This document shows positions 1 to 7,969 of a stretch of 64,000 bases of DNA, one piece after another (position 1 is the first letter of the stretch; each line of letters starts with the position of its first letter). The translations under genes and the position numbers were made by a program. The DNA is taken from positions 3,234,501 to 3,298,500 of the forward strand of contig NZ_JPOG01000001.1 of the NCBI RefSeq assembly GCF_000733765.1, written 5' to 3'. Source of the DNA: Algiphilus aromaticivorans DG1253. GTDB lineage: Bacteria > Pseudomonadota > Gammaproteobacteria > Nevskiales > Nevskiaceae. A model generated the notes under the pieces. The model saw only the letters and a list, made by a program, of their open reading frames with translations, did no database searches and was not told the origin of the DNA.

Positions 1-180
1 AACTGGCGGCAGCAGCGCGAACCACTCGACGCGCTGCTGCTGCTGCAGGCGGCCCTCTCCGCCGACGACCCGTCGGCTGCCGCGCCCGTTCGCCGATGGA
101 TGCGCGACAACGGCGTGCAGGATCACCGGCTGCAGGCGCTGCGCGAGCAGCTCGCCGATACTGAGGAGGCCAGCCTATGA
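1..180 (+). CDS. C-terminal end of an unidentified protein (5' truncated by the window)
   Basis: Frame 1 is open from the first base and ends with TGA at 178-180, giving 59 residues rich in Ala, Leu, Arg and Gln that look helical. The stop overlaps the ATG of the next gene in an ATGA arrangement, so the two are probably translated together. Position just upstream of a HupE/UreJ-type transporter suggests membership of that operon. I recognise no family from the visible end. Confidence 0.6.
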   Translation, partial: NWRQQREPLDALLLLQAALSADDPSAAAPVRRWMRDNGVQDHRLQALREQLADTEEASL

Positions 181-1316
181 GGCCGGTGCTGCTTTCGGCC
201 TTGCTCTTGGTCGTCGCGGCAACGGCGACGACAGCGGCGCACGCCCACAAGCCCAGCGACAGCTATCTGCGCCTAAGCGTGGCCGGGGACACGCTGACCG
301 GCCGTTGGGATATCGCGCTGCGTGATCTGCACGAGTTGCTCGATCTCGACACCGACGGCGACGGCGCCATCACCTGGGCCGAGCTGCGCGCCAGTCGGCA
401 TGCCGTTATCGACACAGCCACGGGCGCGCTGCGAATCGACGGCGACGGCCGCGCCTGCGCGCTCGACTTCGGGCCACTGCGCGTGGTCGATCACAGCGAC
501 GGGCCCTATGCGGTGCTGGCGCTGCAGGCGCAATGCGCGGCGGCGCCACTGGAGCGCTTGCGCATCGACTACCAGCTGCTCTTCGAGCTGGACGCCAGCC
601 ATCGCGGGTTGCTGAATCTGCAGTTCGGCGGCACGCACAGCGCGATTTTCGCGAGCAACGCGCGCAGCCGGGAATTCGATCGCACACTGACCAGCGGCTG
701 GGTGCTGTTCTGGAACTACCTCCACGAAGGCGCCTGGCACATCTGGGTTGGCTTTGATCACCTGCTCTTCCTGCTCTGTCTGCTGCTACCGGCCGTGCTG
801 CAGCGCAGCCCGGAAGGCTGGGTCGCTGCGCCCAACGGCCGCGCGGCCTTCCTGGGCGTGCTGAGCGTCGTCACCGCCTTCACCGTGGCACACGCGATGT
901 CGCTTTCGGCAGCCGCGCTCGACTGGCTGCGCCTGCCGACGCGCTGGGTGGAAGCCGCCGTTGCGGCCACCATCATCTTCGCTGCGCTCAACAATCTGCT
1001 GCCCATGGTGCGGCGGCGGCTCTGGCTCGTGGCCTTCGGCTTTGGCCTCGTGCACGGCGCCGGCTACGCCGGCGTGCTGGCCGGCCTCGGCCTGTCAACG
1101 GCGAGCCTGGCGCTGGCGCTGCTCGGCTTCAATCTCGGTGTTGAAGGCGGTCAGATTCTGATCGCGGCAGCTTTCATGCCGCTGGCCTGGTGGGCGAGAC
1201 ACGCGGGCTGGTATCGCCACGGCGTGGTCGTGCCCGGTTCGGTGGCCGCCATCCTGCTCGGTGGCGGCTGGCTGCTGCAGCGGCTTTTTCACATCCGTCT
1301 GGAGGGACTCTGGTGA
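177..1316 (+). CDS. HupE/UreJ-family membrane protein with an EF-hand loop
   Basis: This 379-residue protein starts with a signal-like hydrophobic stretch (about 1-23). A periplasmic-looking domain follows to about residue 180. The C-terminal half has hydrophobic helices carrying family landmarks: WVGFDHLLFLLCLL, AHAMSLS, GFGLVHGAGYAG and GFNLGVEGGQ. HupE/UreJ proteins are nickel/cobalt permeases, so metal uptake into the cytoplasm is the likely role. Residues 58-69 form a complete 12-residue EF-hand loop (D58, D60, D62, I65, E69), a likely calcium site in the extracytoplasmic domain. The ATG overlaps the previous stop, and the next gene starts inside its last codons. Metal specificity cannot be read from sequence. 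Confidence 0.85.
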   Translation: MRPVLLSALLLVVAATATTAAHAHKPSDSYLRLSVAGDTLTGRWDIALRDLHELLDLDTDGDGAITWAELRASRHAVIDTATGALRIDGDGRACALDFGPLRVVDHSDGPYAVLALQAQCAAAPLERLRIDYQLLFELDASHRGLLNLQFGGTHSAIFASNARSREFDRTLTSGWVLFWNYLHEGAWHIWVGFDHLLFLLCLLLPAVLQRSPEGWVAAPNGRAAFLGVLSVVTAFTVAHAMSLSAAALDWLRLPTRWVEAAVAATIIFAALNNLLPMVRRRLWLVAFGFGLVHGAGYAGVLAGLGLSTASLALALLGFNLGVEGGQILIAAAFMPLAWWARHAGWYRHGVVVPGSVAAILLGGGWLLQRLFHIRLEGLW

Positions 1317-1756
1317 GCTATCGAAACAGTGCCGTCGCACTTCTGCTGCTGACCGCGACCCCGGCCGCCATGCCCCACGGCGCCGGCTACGAGCGCGAAC
1401 CGGAAGCACCGGCCGAAGTCTTGCGCTTCCGCTACGCCGCCGGGGGCGCCATGGACGGGGTGCAGGTGCAGGTATCGCGCCCGGAAGACGGCGGGCTGTT
1501 CCAGGTCGGGCGCACGGACCCGGCCGGTCGCTTCGCCTTCGTGCCGGACGAAACGGGCGAGTGGACAGTGACAGCCGACGACGGCCAGGGCCATCAGTTG
1601 CAGGCGCGCATCGCGGTGGGCGCGGCGACGCAGCAGGAGGCAGCGCAGCGCGTGATGATCCCGCCGCTGGCGCTGCTCGGAGCATTGATCCTCAGCCTGC
1701 TCGTCAACGCCGGGCTGTTCTCGGCCTGGCGCGCACAAAAAAAGCCCCGCCACTAG
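1313..1756 (+). CDS. Small membrane-anchored protein partnering the HupE-like transporter
   Basis: The GTG start at 1313 overlaps the transporter stop (GTGA) and has a GGAGG ribosome site at 1301-1305. The 147-residue product has an N-terminal signal (about 1-19), a short beta-rich domain resembling a carboxypeptidase-regulatory or NikL/CbiL-type periplasmic fold (RTDPAGRFAFVPDETGEW), one C-terminal transmembrane helix (about 117-138) and a basic tail. Such proteins often accompany nickel/cobalt permeases, so an accessory role in metal transport is inferred. No catalytic motif is visible. The 3' end overlaps a terminator that serves the opposite strand. Confidence 0.7.
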   Translation: MSYRNSAVALLLLTATPAAMPHGAGYEREPEAPAEVLRFRYAAGGAMDGVQVQVSRPEDGGLFQVGRTDPAGRFAFVPDETGEWTVTADDGQGHQLQARIAVGAATQQEAAQRVMIPPLALLGALILSLLVNAGLFSAWRAQKKPRH

Positions 1757-1764
1757 GGCGGGGC
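1737..1764 (-). terminator. Intrinsic terminator for the DUF4331/lipoprotein operon
   Basis: On the minus strand an 8-bp GC stem (1757-1764 with 1744-1751) is followed by seven T residues (1743-1737). It lies beyond the 3' end of the minus-strand lipoprotein gene and overlaps the last codons of the convergent plus-strand gene. Confidence 0.8.
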
Positions 1765-1876
1765 CAGAAAGGCCGTGATCGGGCGCAGACCTTGCCCGTC
1801 ACGGCATCGAGATCGATGGGGGTCATATCGATCTCGAATTGGGCTGGCCTCTCGTACTACGAATCGAGAAGCCGGT

Positions 1877-2170
1877 TCAGAGGCAGTCGGAGGTGAATCC
1901 GCTAGCCCCAAGTAATGCATCCTCGGGTGTGCCAGCGGCGCCGAAACCGACGCCCCCGAGAGGCGCGGAATCCCGCGCCTCCGGAGCCTGCTGGCATTCG
2001 TCGCCTACGAAAGCGGCGAGGTCCTGCGGCGGCGGCGTGGCCACCGGGCCATCCTCCTGCATCGGATCCTCAACCATGCCCGGGGCTTGGCTGCCAACAC
2101 GGTCGGTGGCGCCGTCGCAGGCCGCCAGCCCGAAGCCGGCGATCGCAATAAACGCTATGGCAATACGCAT
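1877..2170 (-). CDS. Small predicted lipoprotein
   Basis: The 97-residue product has a hydrophobic signal ending in LAAC, a lipobox with Cys at about residue 18, so it is probably lipid-anchored in the envelope. The mature part is acidic and Pro/Gly-rich with two further cysteines and no recognisable domain. It starts 12 bases after the DUF4331 gene, so the two are co-transcribed, and the terminator at 1737-1764 closes the unit. A joint role with the DUF4331 protein is inferred from position only. Confidence 0.65.
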   Translation of the reverse strand: MRIAIAFIAIAGFGLAACDGATDRVGSQAPGMVEDPMQEDGPVATPPPQDLAAFVGDECQQAPEARDSAPLGGVGFGAAGTPEDALLGASGFTSDCL

Positions 2171-2182
2171 ATCAAGCCTCCC

Positions 2183-3772
2183 TTAGTTGGCCGGCGAGCC
2201 GGGCAGCGGGGTGTTCAGATAGGGGAAGCGGTCGAGATAGGTCACGCCGCCTGCGGTATCGGAGCCGTTGGAAGTACCTGCGGTCGGCCCGAGCGCACGC
2301 GCGCCGTCAGTGACGATCGCGCCCGCGTTCACCACGGCAGGGCCGCCCTCTGCGCCTGTATCGCAGAACTGCAGCCCGTTGGGATTGCCCGCCGTGATGC
2401 TGCCCAAGGCGGCTGTCAGCGCGATGTCGGTGACGTCGTCATAGGGACGGCGGCCATTCGGGAAGCCGGCCAGATCGCAGGCGAGCACGCCCATATCGCT
2501 CTGATCCGACGGCGCCACGGGGGCTACGGCAGTGTTCAGACGCAGGATCTCGCCGGGCGCGCCTTCGCCGTCGGCTATGGCCTGGGGCTGGTTGAGGCCC
2601 GGCACGCCGGTCAGGAAGACCTGCACGAGATCGTTGCGCGGGGTTTCCGGCACGGCCGTTCCAAACAGGCTACTGGCCACCACCGGCAGCACCGGGTGGG
2701 TCACGAAATCCAGGAACTGGGGATCGTCCACCGGCTCGCTGTGGTTGAAGCGATCCTTCTTGTCGAGGCCGATGACAACCTCGTTGACCAGCGGGTTGCC
2801 GAGACGCGAGACCTGCACCCAGGGCCCACCCTCGACGGCCGGCGCACCGCTTTCACCGTCACTGCCGCTGGGCATATCCGGGAAGGGGTTCATGACGCGG
2901 GCCTGCCGCACGCTGGCGGTCGTCCAGGCACCGACGACAGGGTCACCATCCGTCAGGCAGCTGGTCGGCACCTCCATCGCGATGCTGGTGACGTTCTTGT
3001 CGCCGACGATATTGCTCTCGCCGTCGCGCGGGCCCAGAGGGTTCGTATTGATCAGGTCGAAGACCTCGCCAAGGTTGATGACGAAGCCTTCCTGGCGCTG
3101 GCCAACGAAGACGCGACCCTCACCACAGGTGCCCAGATCGATGCCATAGACATGATTCTGCGCATAGCTCTCATAGTCGCCGTTGAAGCTCTTCTCACCG
3201 ATGAAGTCGATCGGCTTGCGGAAGCTAGTCGTACCGTTGCCCTGGCCGGCGGCGTTGCCGAGATTCGTCAGCGCCATCGGGTCGGCGCTGCTACGGCGGT
3301 CGCCTTGCTGCAGGGTTACCTGATAGCTCTCGACGCGGTTGACACCCTCGAGCCGACCGGCGTCGGGGCCGATGCCATCGGGCACGGAATTGATCAGCGG
3401 AATCGTGACCGGGTTCTCGGCGCCGGTGTCGATGGCGGCGTTGTTGATCTGGGTATCGAAACGGAACTGGAAGCTCAAGTCTTCCTGCGCATCGCCGTTG
3501 TTGTCGATATGGATCTCGTAGAGAGCGTTCGGATCCATCGAGAAGTAGTTGGGGCCACCGTAGCTGTCCTGCAGCGGGTGATAGTTCGCGATGAGAGTGA
3601 CCATGTCATCGCGGCCTTCCTCGTAGCTGCGGAACATGTAGAAGTCGGTCCCGTCCACCTTGGGCATTTCGGTGATGAAGGGGGCCTCGCGGTGGCTGGA
3701 AGCGCCCGCGGAACCGGCGGCGGCAATGGCCGCGCCGGACAGCAAGCCGGCAATAAGTGTCTTTGACTGCAT
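2183..3772 (-). CDS. DUF4331-family secreted protein
   Basis: The 529-residue protein has a Sec signal peptide (about 1-24) directly followed by SSHREAPFI, the hallmark N-terminus of DUF4331 proteins. Further family-like features are TDFYMFRSYE, the Asp/Asn-rich IHIDNNGDAQEDLSF stretch and RNDLVQVFLTGVPGLN. The family is secreted and has no established biochemical role; the repeated Asp/Asn loops would suit metal binding (inference). An AGGAGA ribosome site precedes the ATG at 3772. It heads a two-gene operon with the small lipoprotein and is divergent from the cold-shock gene. Confidence 0.88.
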   Translation of the reverse strand: MQSKTLIAGLLSGAAIAAAGSAGASSHREAPFITEMPKVDGTDFYMFRSYEEGRDDMVTLIANYHPLQDSYGGPNYFSMDPNALYEIHIDNNGDAQEDLSFQFRFDTQINNAAIDTGAENPVTIPLINSVPDGIGPDAGRLEGVNRVESYQVTLQQGDRRSSADPMALTNLGNAAGQGNGTTSFRKPIDFIGEKSFNGDYESYAQNHVYGIDLGTCGEGRVFVGQRQEGFVINLGEVFDLINTNPLGPRDGESNIVGDKNVTSIAMEVPTSCLTDGDPVVGAWTTASVRQARVMNPFPDMPSGSDGESGAPAVEGGPWVQVSRLGNPLVNEVVIGLDKKDRFNHSEPVDDPQFLDFVTHPVLPVVASSLFGTAVPETPRNDLVQVFLTGVPGLNQPQAIADGEGAPGEILRLNTAVAPVAPSDQSDMGVLACDLAGFPNGRRPYDDVTDIALTAALGSITAGNPNGLQFCDTGAEGGPAVVNAGAIVTDGARALGPTAGTSNGSDTAGGVTYLDRFPYLNTPLPGSPAN

Positions 3773-4083
3773 CGGTGTCTCCTGTCGACTGGTACCGAAC
3801 CTCTACGCTGCTCGTCGGCTGGCGGATGCAGTTGTGGAAGCCACGAAAGGAGTTGGCGCACGGCGCGGAATGATCTGGCCGGGGCGGGCCGAAGGGTGGA
3901 ATACGCGGGTGCTACCACACGGCGCGGAAATGCCGTATATTGGGAGATGCAGTTGCTTCAAGAAGAGTGTTATCAGCGTGAAGCGACCCTTTTCGGTCGC
4001 CGGTACATTGATGCGTTCCTTGATGGCTTGCACCCTGGGACCTCGGTCCCAACTTCAACTTTATCCCGTATGAGGAATGTGTC
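3773..4083. other. Divergent intergenic region: DUF4331 promoter side and long cold-shock leader
   Basis: There is no convincing gene in these 311 bases. A TATATT hexamer at 3936-3941 is the best -10 candidate for the cold-shock gene, but no good -35 stands 17 bases upstream, so the promoter call is weak. If it is used, the cspA-like mRNA has a leader of roughly 135 bases containing the two hairpins annotated separately. Confidence 0.4.
3983..4051 (+). promoter_or_regulatory. Two hairpins in the cold-shock mRNA leader
   Basis: Hairpin 1 pairs GCGACC (3983-3988) with GGTCGC (3995-4000) across a 6-base loop. Hairpin 2 pairs TGGGAC (4036-4041) with GTCCCA (4046-4051) across CTCG. Neither has a U-tract. 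Long structured leaders that act as temperature-sensitive elements are known for cspA-type genes; this function here is inferred. Confidence 0.4.
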
Positions 4084-4296
4084 ATGAGCGATACCGCTAC
4101 CGGAACCGTCAAGTGGTTCAACGATGCCAAGGGCTTCGGCTTCATCACCCCCGCCGAGGGTGGCGATGATCTCTTCGCCCACTTCAAGGAAATCCAGGGC
4201 TCGGGCTTCCGCAGCCTGACTGAAGGCCAGCGCGTGGAATACGTTCCGCAGCGCGGCCCGAAGGGCATGCAGGCCACGCAGATCCGCGCTATCTAA
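4084..4296 (+). CDS. Cold-shock domain protein (CspA family)
   Basis: The 70-residue product is a single cold-shock domain covering nearly the whole protein. It carries the RNA-binding motifs KGFGFI (RNP1) and DLFAHF (RNP2), and the [16 protein letters not shown] start is typical of CspA/CspD-type single-strand nucleic-acid chaperones in the cytoplasm. The length matches the family. The long leader with hairpins suggests post-transcriptional control, and a strong terminator follows at 4324-4353, so the gene is probably monocistronic. Whether it is cold-induced or constitutive cannot be told from the sequence. Confidence 0.95.
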   Translation: MSDTATGTVKWFNDAKGFGFITPAEGGDDLFAHFKEIQGSGFRSLTEGQRVEYVPQRGPKGMQATQIRAI

Positions 4297-4323
4297 GCGC
4301 GGCTGCCAAGCCCTGTAGTTAAA

Positions 4324-4353
4324 GGGCCGCGACCTTCGGGTCGCGGCCCTTTT
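4324..4353 (+). terminator. Intrinsic terminator after the cold-shock gene
   Basis: A perfect 11-bp stem (4324-4334 with 4339-4349) is closed by a TTCG tetraloop and followed by TTTTCTTT. It is 28 bases after the stop codon. Confidence 0.93.
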
Positions 4354-4367
4354 CTTTGGGCGATCGC

Positions 4368-4736
4368 TCAGCCCATATGGAAGAAGTTGAGCTTGTGGCC
4401 GTCGAGGTCGCGGAAGTAGCCGCCGTAGAAACCGCTCATGCGCTCGCCGGGAGCGCCTTCGTCCGTCGCGCCCAGCGACAGCGCCTTGGCGTGCAGCTTG
4501 TCGACCGCCTCGCGCGAGCCGGCGGCCAGCGCCACCATGACGCCGTTCCCCACCGACGCCGGCTGCCCGTCGTTGGGGCGGATGACACCGAGCATGGGCG
4601 CGCCGGGACCGCTGCCCCAGATGACGAGCCGATCGCTTTCCATGAAGCGCTTGGCGCCGAATTCTGCGAGCAGGGCGTCGTAGAAAGCGCTGGCACGGGC
4701 GAGATCATCGCTACCGAGCGTGACGTAACCGATCAT
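4368..4736 (-). CDS. VOC-superfamily (glyoxalase/bleomycin-resistance fold) protein
   Basis: The 122-residue product begins MIGYVTLGSDDLARASAFYD, the standard opening of single-domain VOC proteins, and ends in GGYFRDLDGHKLNFF, where the D-G-x-x-x-E/N-type metal-side motif of the fold sits. The start at 4736 is chosen because homology begins there and GAGGAG stands just upstream. VOC proteins include dioxygenases, isomerases and drug-binding proteins; substrate cannot be assigned. It is a lone gene converging on the cold-shock terminator. Confidence 0.85.
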   Translation of the reverse strand: MIGYVTLGSDDLARASAFYDALLAEFGAKRFMESDRLVIWGSGPGAPMLGVIRPNDGQPASVGNGVMVALAAGSREAVDKLHAKALSLGATDEGAPGERMSGFYGGYFRDLDGHKLNFFHMG

Positions 4737-4851
4737 AAGTCTCCTCTTTGAGTGCACATCGGGTGATCGCCGCACCAGCCGGAGCCCGGCACGAACAACC
4801 GGCACAATACGCCAGGATGGCCCTCCGGTCCCAGCAACAGGAACACTGCTG

Positions 4852-5259
4852 ATGCATATCGCCAAAGCCTTTGCCGCCGGCTTTGCCGCCACGCTGATCT
4901 TTCATCAGGGCGTCTACGCGCTCTTCCACGCCCTGGGGCTGCTACCGAACCCGCCCTTCAATATGGCGCCGACCTGGCCCTTCGGTGTGCCTGCCGTGCT
5001 CTCACTGGCCTTCTGGGGTGGCGTCTGGGGCATCGTGCTGCTGCCACTACTCAGAACGCCGCGCACGGCCAGCTACTGGTTCGGCGGCATCGCCGCCGGC
5101 GCCGTAGGCCCGAGCGCGGTCGCCCTGCTCGTGGTCTTTCCACTCAAGGGCATGCCCGTGGCCGCGGGCTGGGATCCGCTGGTCATCGGTGGCGCGCTGA
5201 TTCTGAACGGCGCCTGGGGCTTCGGAGTTTGCTTCTTCCTGCGCTGGCTTGAGGCCTGA
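4852..5259 (+). CDS. Small four-helix integral membrane protein
   Basis: The 135-residue product is almost wholly hydrophobic, with about four membrane helices (near 5-25, 42-62, 72-95 and 108-130). Motifs such as FHQGVYALFHALG and NPPFNMAPTWPFGVP look like those of a small uncharacterised proteobacterial membrane family. No catalytic residues are recognisable. An AGGA ribosome site lies upstream. It precedes djlA by 34 bases, so co-transcription is possible. Confidence 0.65.
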   Translation: MHIAKAFAAGFAATLIFHQGVYALFHALGLLPNPPFNMAPTWPFGVPAVLSLAFWGGVWGIVLLPLLRTPRTASYWFGGIAAGAVGPSAVALLVVFPLKGMPVAAGWDPLVIGGALILNGAWGFGVCFFLRWLEA

Positions 5260-5293
5260 AGCTCGGACGGCCGTCGCGGGCTAGAATGACGCC

Positions 5294-6070
5294 ATGCTAG
5301 GCGGATTTCTCATCGGCGGGCTGATCGGCGCGCTCTTCAGCGGTTGGTCCGGATTCTTCATCGGTGGCCTGATCGGTTACTTCGTCGCGCGGCCGCTGCT
5401 GCGCTGGGCGATCCGTGCCCGCTTCGGCCAACTGCAGACCCAATTCCTGGACAGCGTCTTCGCCGTCATGGGCGCGATCTGCAAGGCCGACGGTCAGGTC
5501 ACCGACGACGAGATCCGGGTTGCCGAGCAGCTCTTCGAGCGCCTGCGCCTCGATGAAGCTGCACGCGCGCGGGCAAGAACTGCCTTTGCGCGCGGCAAAG
5601 CGGCGGACTTCGATCTCGATGCGGAAGTGGCGCGATTCGCTGCCAGCGCGCGCGGCCAGCGCGCACTGATGTCCATGTTCCTTCAGCTTCAGATCGCGGC
5701 GGTAGGCGCAGACGGCCGTATCCACCCGGCCGAGCACGAGATGCTGGTGCGCATCGCGCGCGGCCTCGGGCTCTCAGAAGCCGAAGTGGCCCGCATGGAG
5801 GCGATGCTGCGCGGCGCCGCCAGCGGTGGCACGGGCACCGGCCAGCGCAGTAGCGTCGATCTCGATTGGGCCTATCAGGTGCTGGACGTCTCGCCGCAAG
5901 CCAGCGACGCCGAGGTCAAGAAGGCCTATCGTAAGCTGATCAACGAGAACCACCCGGATCGCCTCGCCGCCAAGGGTCTGCCCGAGAGCATGCGCCCCAT
6001 GGCGGAAGAGAAGACGCGCGACCTCACCACCGCCTACGACCGCATCCGCCAGGCACGCGGCACGGCCTGA
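5294..6070 (+). CDS. djlA: Co-chaperone DjlA (membrane-anchored DnaJ-like protein)
   Basis: The 258-residue protein follows the DjlA layout. An N-terminal Gly-rich membrane segment (about 1-32, with repeated GGLIG motifs that support dimerisation) is followed by a TerB-like all-helical central domain (about 50-170; KADGQVTDDEIRVAEQLF and GADGRIHPAEHEML) and a C-terminal J domain (about 190-258) containing the HPD tripeptide in NENHPDRLAA. DjlA faces the cytoplasm, stimulates DnaK ATPase and is linked to envelope stress and capsule control in enterobacteria. No strong ribosome site is visible upstream of the ATG. Confidence 0.93.
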   Translation: MLGGFLIGGLIGALFSGWSGFFIGGLIGYFVARPLLRWAIRARFGQLQTQFLDSVFAVMGAICKADGQVTDDEIRVAEQLFERLRLDEAARARARTAFARGKAADFDLDAEVARFAASARGQRALMSMFLQLQIAAVGADGRIHPAEHEMLVRIARGLGLSEAEVARMEAMLRGAASGGTGTGQRSSVDLDWAYQVLDVSPQASDAEVKKAYRKLINENHPDRLAAKGLPESMRPMAEEKTRDLTTAYDRIRQARGTA

Positions 6071-6173
6071 AGGCGAGGACCGAACGGGGCCGTAACAGCG
6101 CTGCCATGCTTGCGTAGCCGGGCTGTCATGCCCGGCATCGAAGATCACGGTTTTCCACGAACAAGGGGGAATC

Positions 6174-7904
6174 GTGAACACCATCCTGAGAACCGCTGCG
6201 GCGGCATTGCTTCTGACCGGCCTCGTCGGCTGCGAGGGCGACGATGGGGCCCGTGGCCCCGCGGGCAGCGACGGTACCGATGGCGCCGATGGCAGCGACG
6301 GCGCGCAGGGCCCGACCGGGCCTGCCGGCCCCGGCACGAGCTTCGTCCAGCTGCGCGAGATCGGCCGCTACGAAACCAACGTCTTTGACGAAAGCGCCGC
6401 GGAGATCGTCGCCTTTGATGCCGATACGCAGCGGCTGTTCGTCATCAATTCCAATGCCGCGGAGGTCGAGGTGCTCGATCTGCAGGACCCGACGCAGCCC
6501 ACGCGCATGGACGCCATCGACGCCAGCGCCGAAGGCGCCGGCGCGAACAGCGTCGCAGTGGCGAACGGCGTCGTGGCTGTGGCAATAGAAGCCCCGGTCA
6601 AGACCGACAACGGCAAGGTGGTCTTCTACAACGCCGGCGATCTCTCCAAGATCGGCGAGGTGACTGTCGGTGCACTGCCCGACATGCTCGTCTTCACGCC
6701 CGACGGGCAGACGCTGCTCGTCGCCAACGAGGGCGAGCCCAACGACGACTACAGCGTCGACCCGGAAGGCTCGGTCAGCGTCATTGATCTATCCACCGGC
6801 GCCGCCAGCGCCACGGTGACCACGGCCGCCTTCACGGCCTTCAACGGTCAGGAAGCCGAGCTGCGCGCCGCGGGTGTGCGCATCTTCGGGCCCGGCGCGT
6901 CAGCCGCGCAGGACTTCGAGCCGGAGTACATCGCGCTCAACGCCGATGCGAGCAAGGCCTGGGTAGCATTGCAGGAGAACAACGCCGTGGCCGTACTCGA
7001 CGTCGCCTCGGCCAGCTTCGACGAGATTCTGCCTCTGGGCTTCAAGGATCACAGCATCCTCGGCAATGAGCTCGACGCCAGCAATCGCGACCGCAACGCC
7101 ATCGATGACGACGGGCGCATCAACATCCGCAACTGGCCGGTGTTCGGCATGTACCAGCCCGATGCCATCGCCAGCTACGTCGTCAACGGACAGAGCTACT
7201 ACCTGACCGCCAACGAGGGCGATTCGCGCGACTACGATGGCTTCAGCGAAGAGTTCCGGATCAAGGATGTGCAGCTCGCCGCGGGCGCATTCCCGAACAT
7301 GCCCAATCTACAGAACGATGAGCAGCTCGGGCGTCTCAACATCACCTCGACGCTGGGCGTGAGCAACGGCTGCGATCCCAGCGATCCGATCACCGACGTC
7401 GAGACCGACTGCGAATACGATGCGCTCTACGCCTATGGCGCGCGCTCCTTCTCGATCCGTGATGCACAGGGCCGTCTGGTCTACGACTCCGGCAGTGCGT
7501 TCGAGCGCATCACGGCGCAGCAGATTCCGGACAACTTCAACGGCAACAACGACGAGAACAGCTTCGACAATCGCTCGGACGACAAGGGACCGGAACCCGA
7601 GGGCATCACCGTCGGCGTCGTCGACGGCCGCAACTACGCCTTCATCGGCCTCGAGCGCGTCGGCGGCATCATGGTCTACGACGTCACCAACCCGCAGAGC
7701 CCGCATTTCGTGCAGTACTTCACGAACCGGAACTTCGGCGCAACGCAGGAAGAACTGGAAGCCGGCATGGCCGGCGATCTGGGGCCGGAGGGCCTGGCCT
7801 TCATCAGCGCCGACGACAGCCCCAACGGCGCGCCGCTGCTGGTGGTGGGCAACGAGGTCAGCGGTAGCACCACCGTGCACGCCATCGACATCGTTCAACC
7901 CTGA
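6174..7904 (+). CDS. Choice-of-anchor I-type lipoprotein with collagen-like segment
   Basis: The GTG start at 6174 is supported by AAGGGGGA just upstream. The 576-residue product has a lipoprotein signal (LVGC, Cys20). Residues 22-54 then carry Gly at every third position, a collagen-like linker of 11 G-X-Y triplets. The rest is a beta-propeller-like domain of the choice-of-anchor I type (LFVINSNAAEVEVLDL, VANEGEPNDDYSVDPEGSV, YYLTANEGDSRDYDGF, PEGITVGVVDGRNYAFIGLER). Related proteins are secreted or surface-held, some annotated as phosphatase- or phytase-like; activity is not provable here. A strong terminator follows. Confidence 0.85.
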   Translation: MNTILRTAAAALLLTGLVGCEGDDGARGPAGSDGTDGADGSDGAQGPTGPAGPGTSFVQLREIGRYETNVFDESAAEIVAFDADTQRLFVINSNAAEVEVLDLQDPTQPTRMDAIDASAEGAGANSVAVANGVVAVAIEAPVKTDNGKVVFYNAGDLSKIGEVTVGALPDMLVFTPDGQTLLVANEGEPNDDYSVDPEGSVSVIDLSTGAASATVTTAAFTAFNGQEAELRAAGVRIFGPGASAAQDFEPEYIALNADASKAWVALQENNAVAVLDVASASFDEILPLGFKDHSILGNELDASNRDRNAIDDDGRINIRNWPVFGMYQPDAIASYVVNGQSYYLTANEGDSRDYDGFSEEFRIKDVQLAAGAFPNMPNLQNDEQLGRLNITSTLGVSNGCDPSDPITDVETDCEYDALYAYGARSFSIRDAQGRLVYDSGSAFERITAQQIPDNFNGNNDENSFDNRSDDKGPEPEGITVGVVDGRNYAFIGLERVGGIMVYDVTNPQSPHFVQYFTNRNFGATQEELEAGMAGDLGPEGLAFISADDSPNGAPLLVVGNEVSGSTTVHAIDIVQP

Positions 7905-7923
7905 GCCGACACGAAACCGTTGA

Positions 7924-7956
7924 GGGCCGGCACGCGCAACGCGTGCCGGCCCTTTT
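7924..7956 (+). terminator. Intrinsic terminator after the choice-of-anchor I gene
   Basis: A perfect 13-bp stem (7924-7936 with 7940-7952) with CAA loop is followed by TTTTCTTT, separating this gene from the convergent channel gene. Confidence 0.93.
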
Positions 7957-7969
7957 CTTTGGTGACGCC

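Noticed and set aside
2087-3766. Long open frame on the plus strand opposite the DUF4331 gene
   Set aside because: It is an antisense shadow of a GC-rich coding region. It has no family motif or ribosome site, and its composition is that of reverse-complemented codons.
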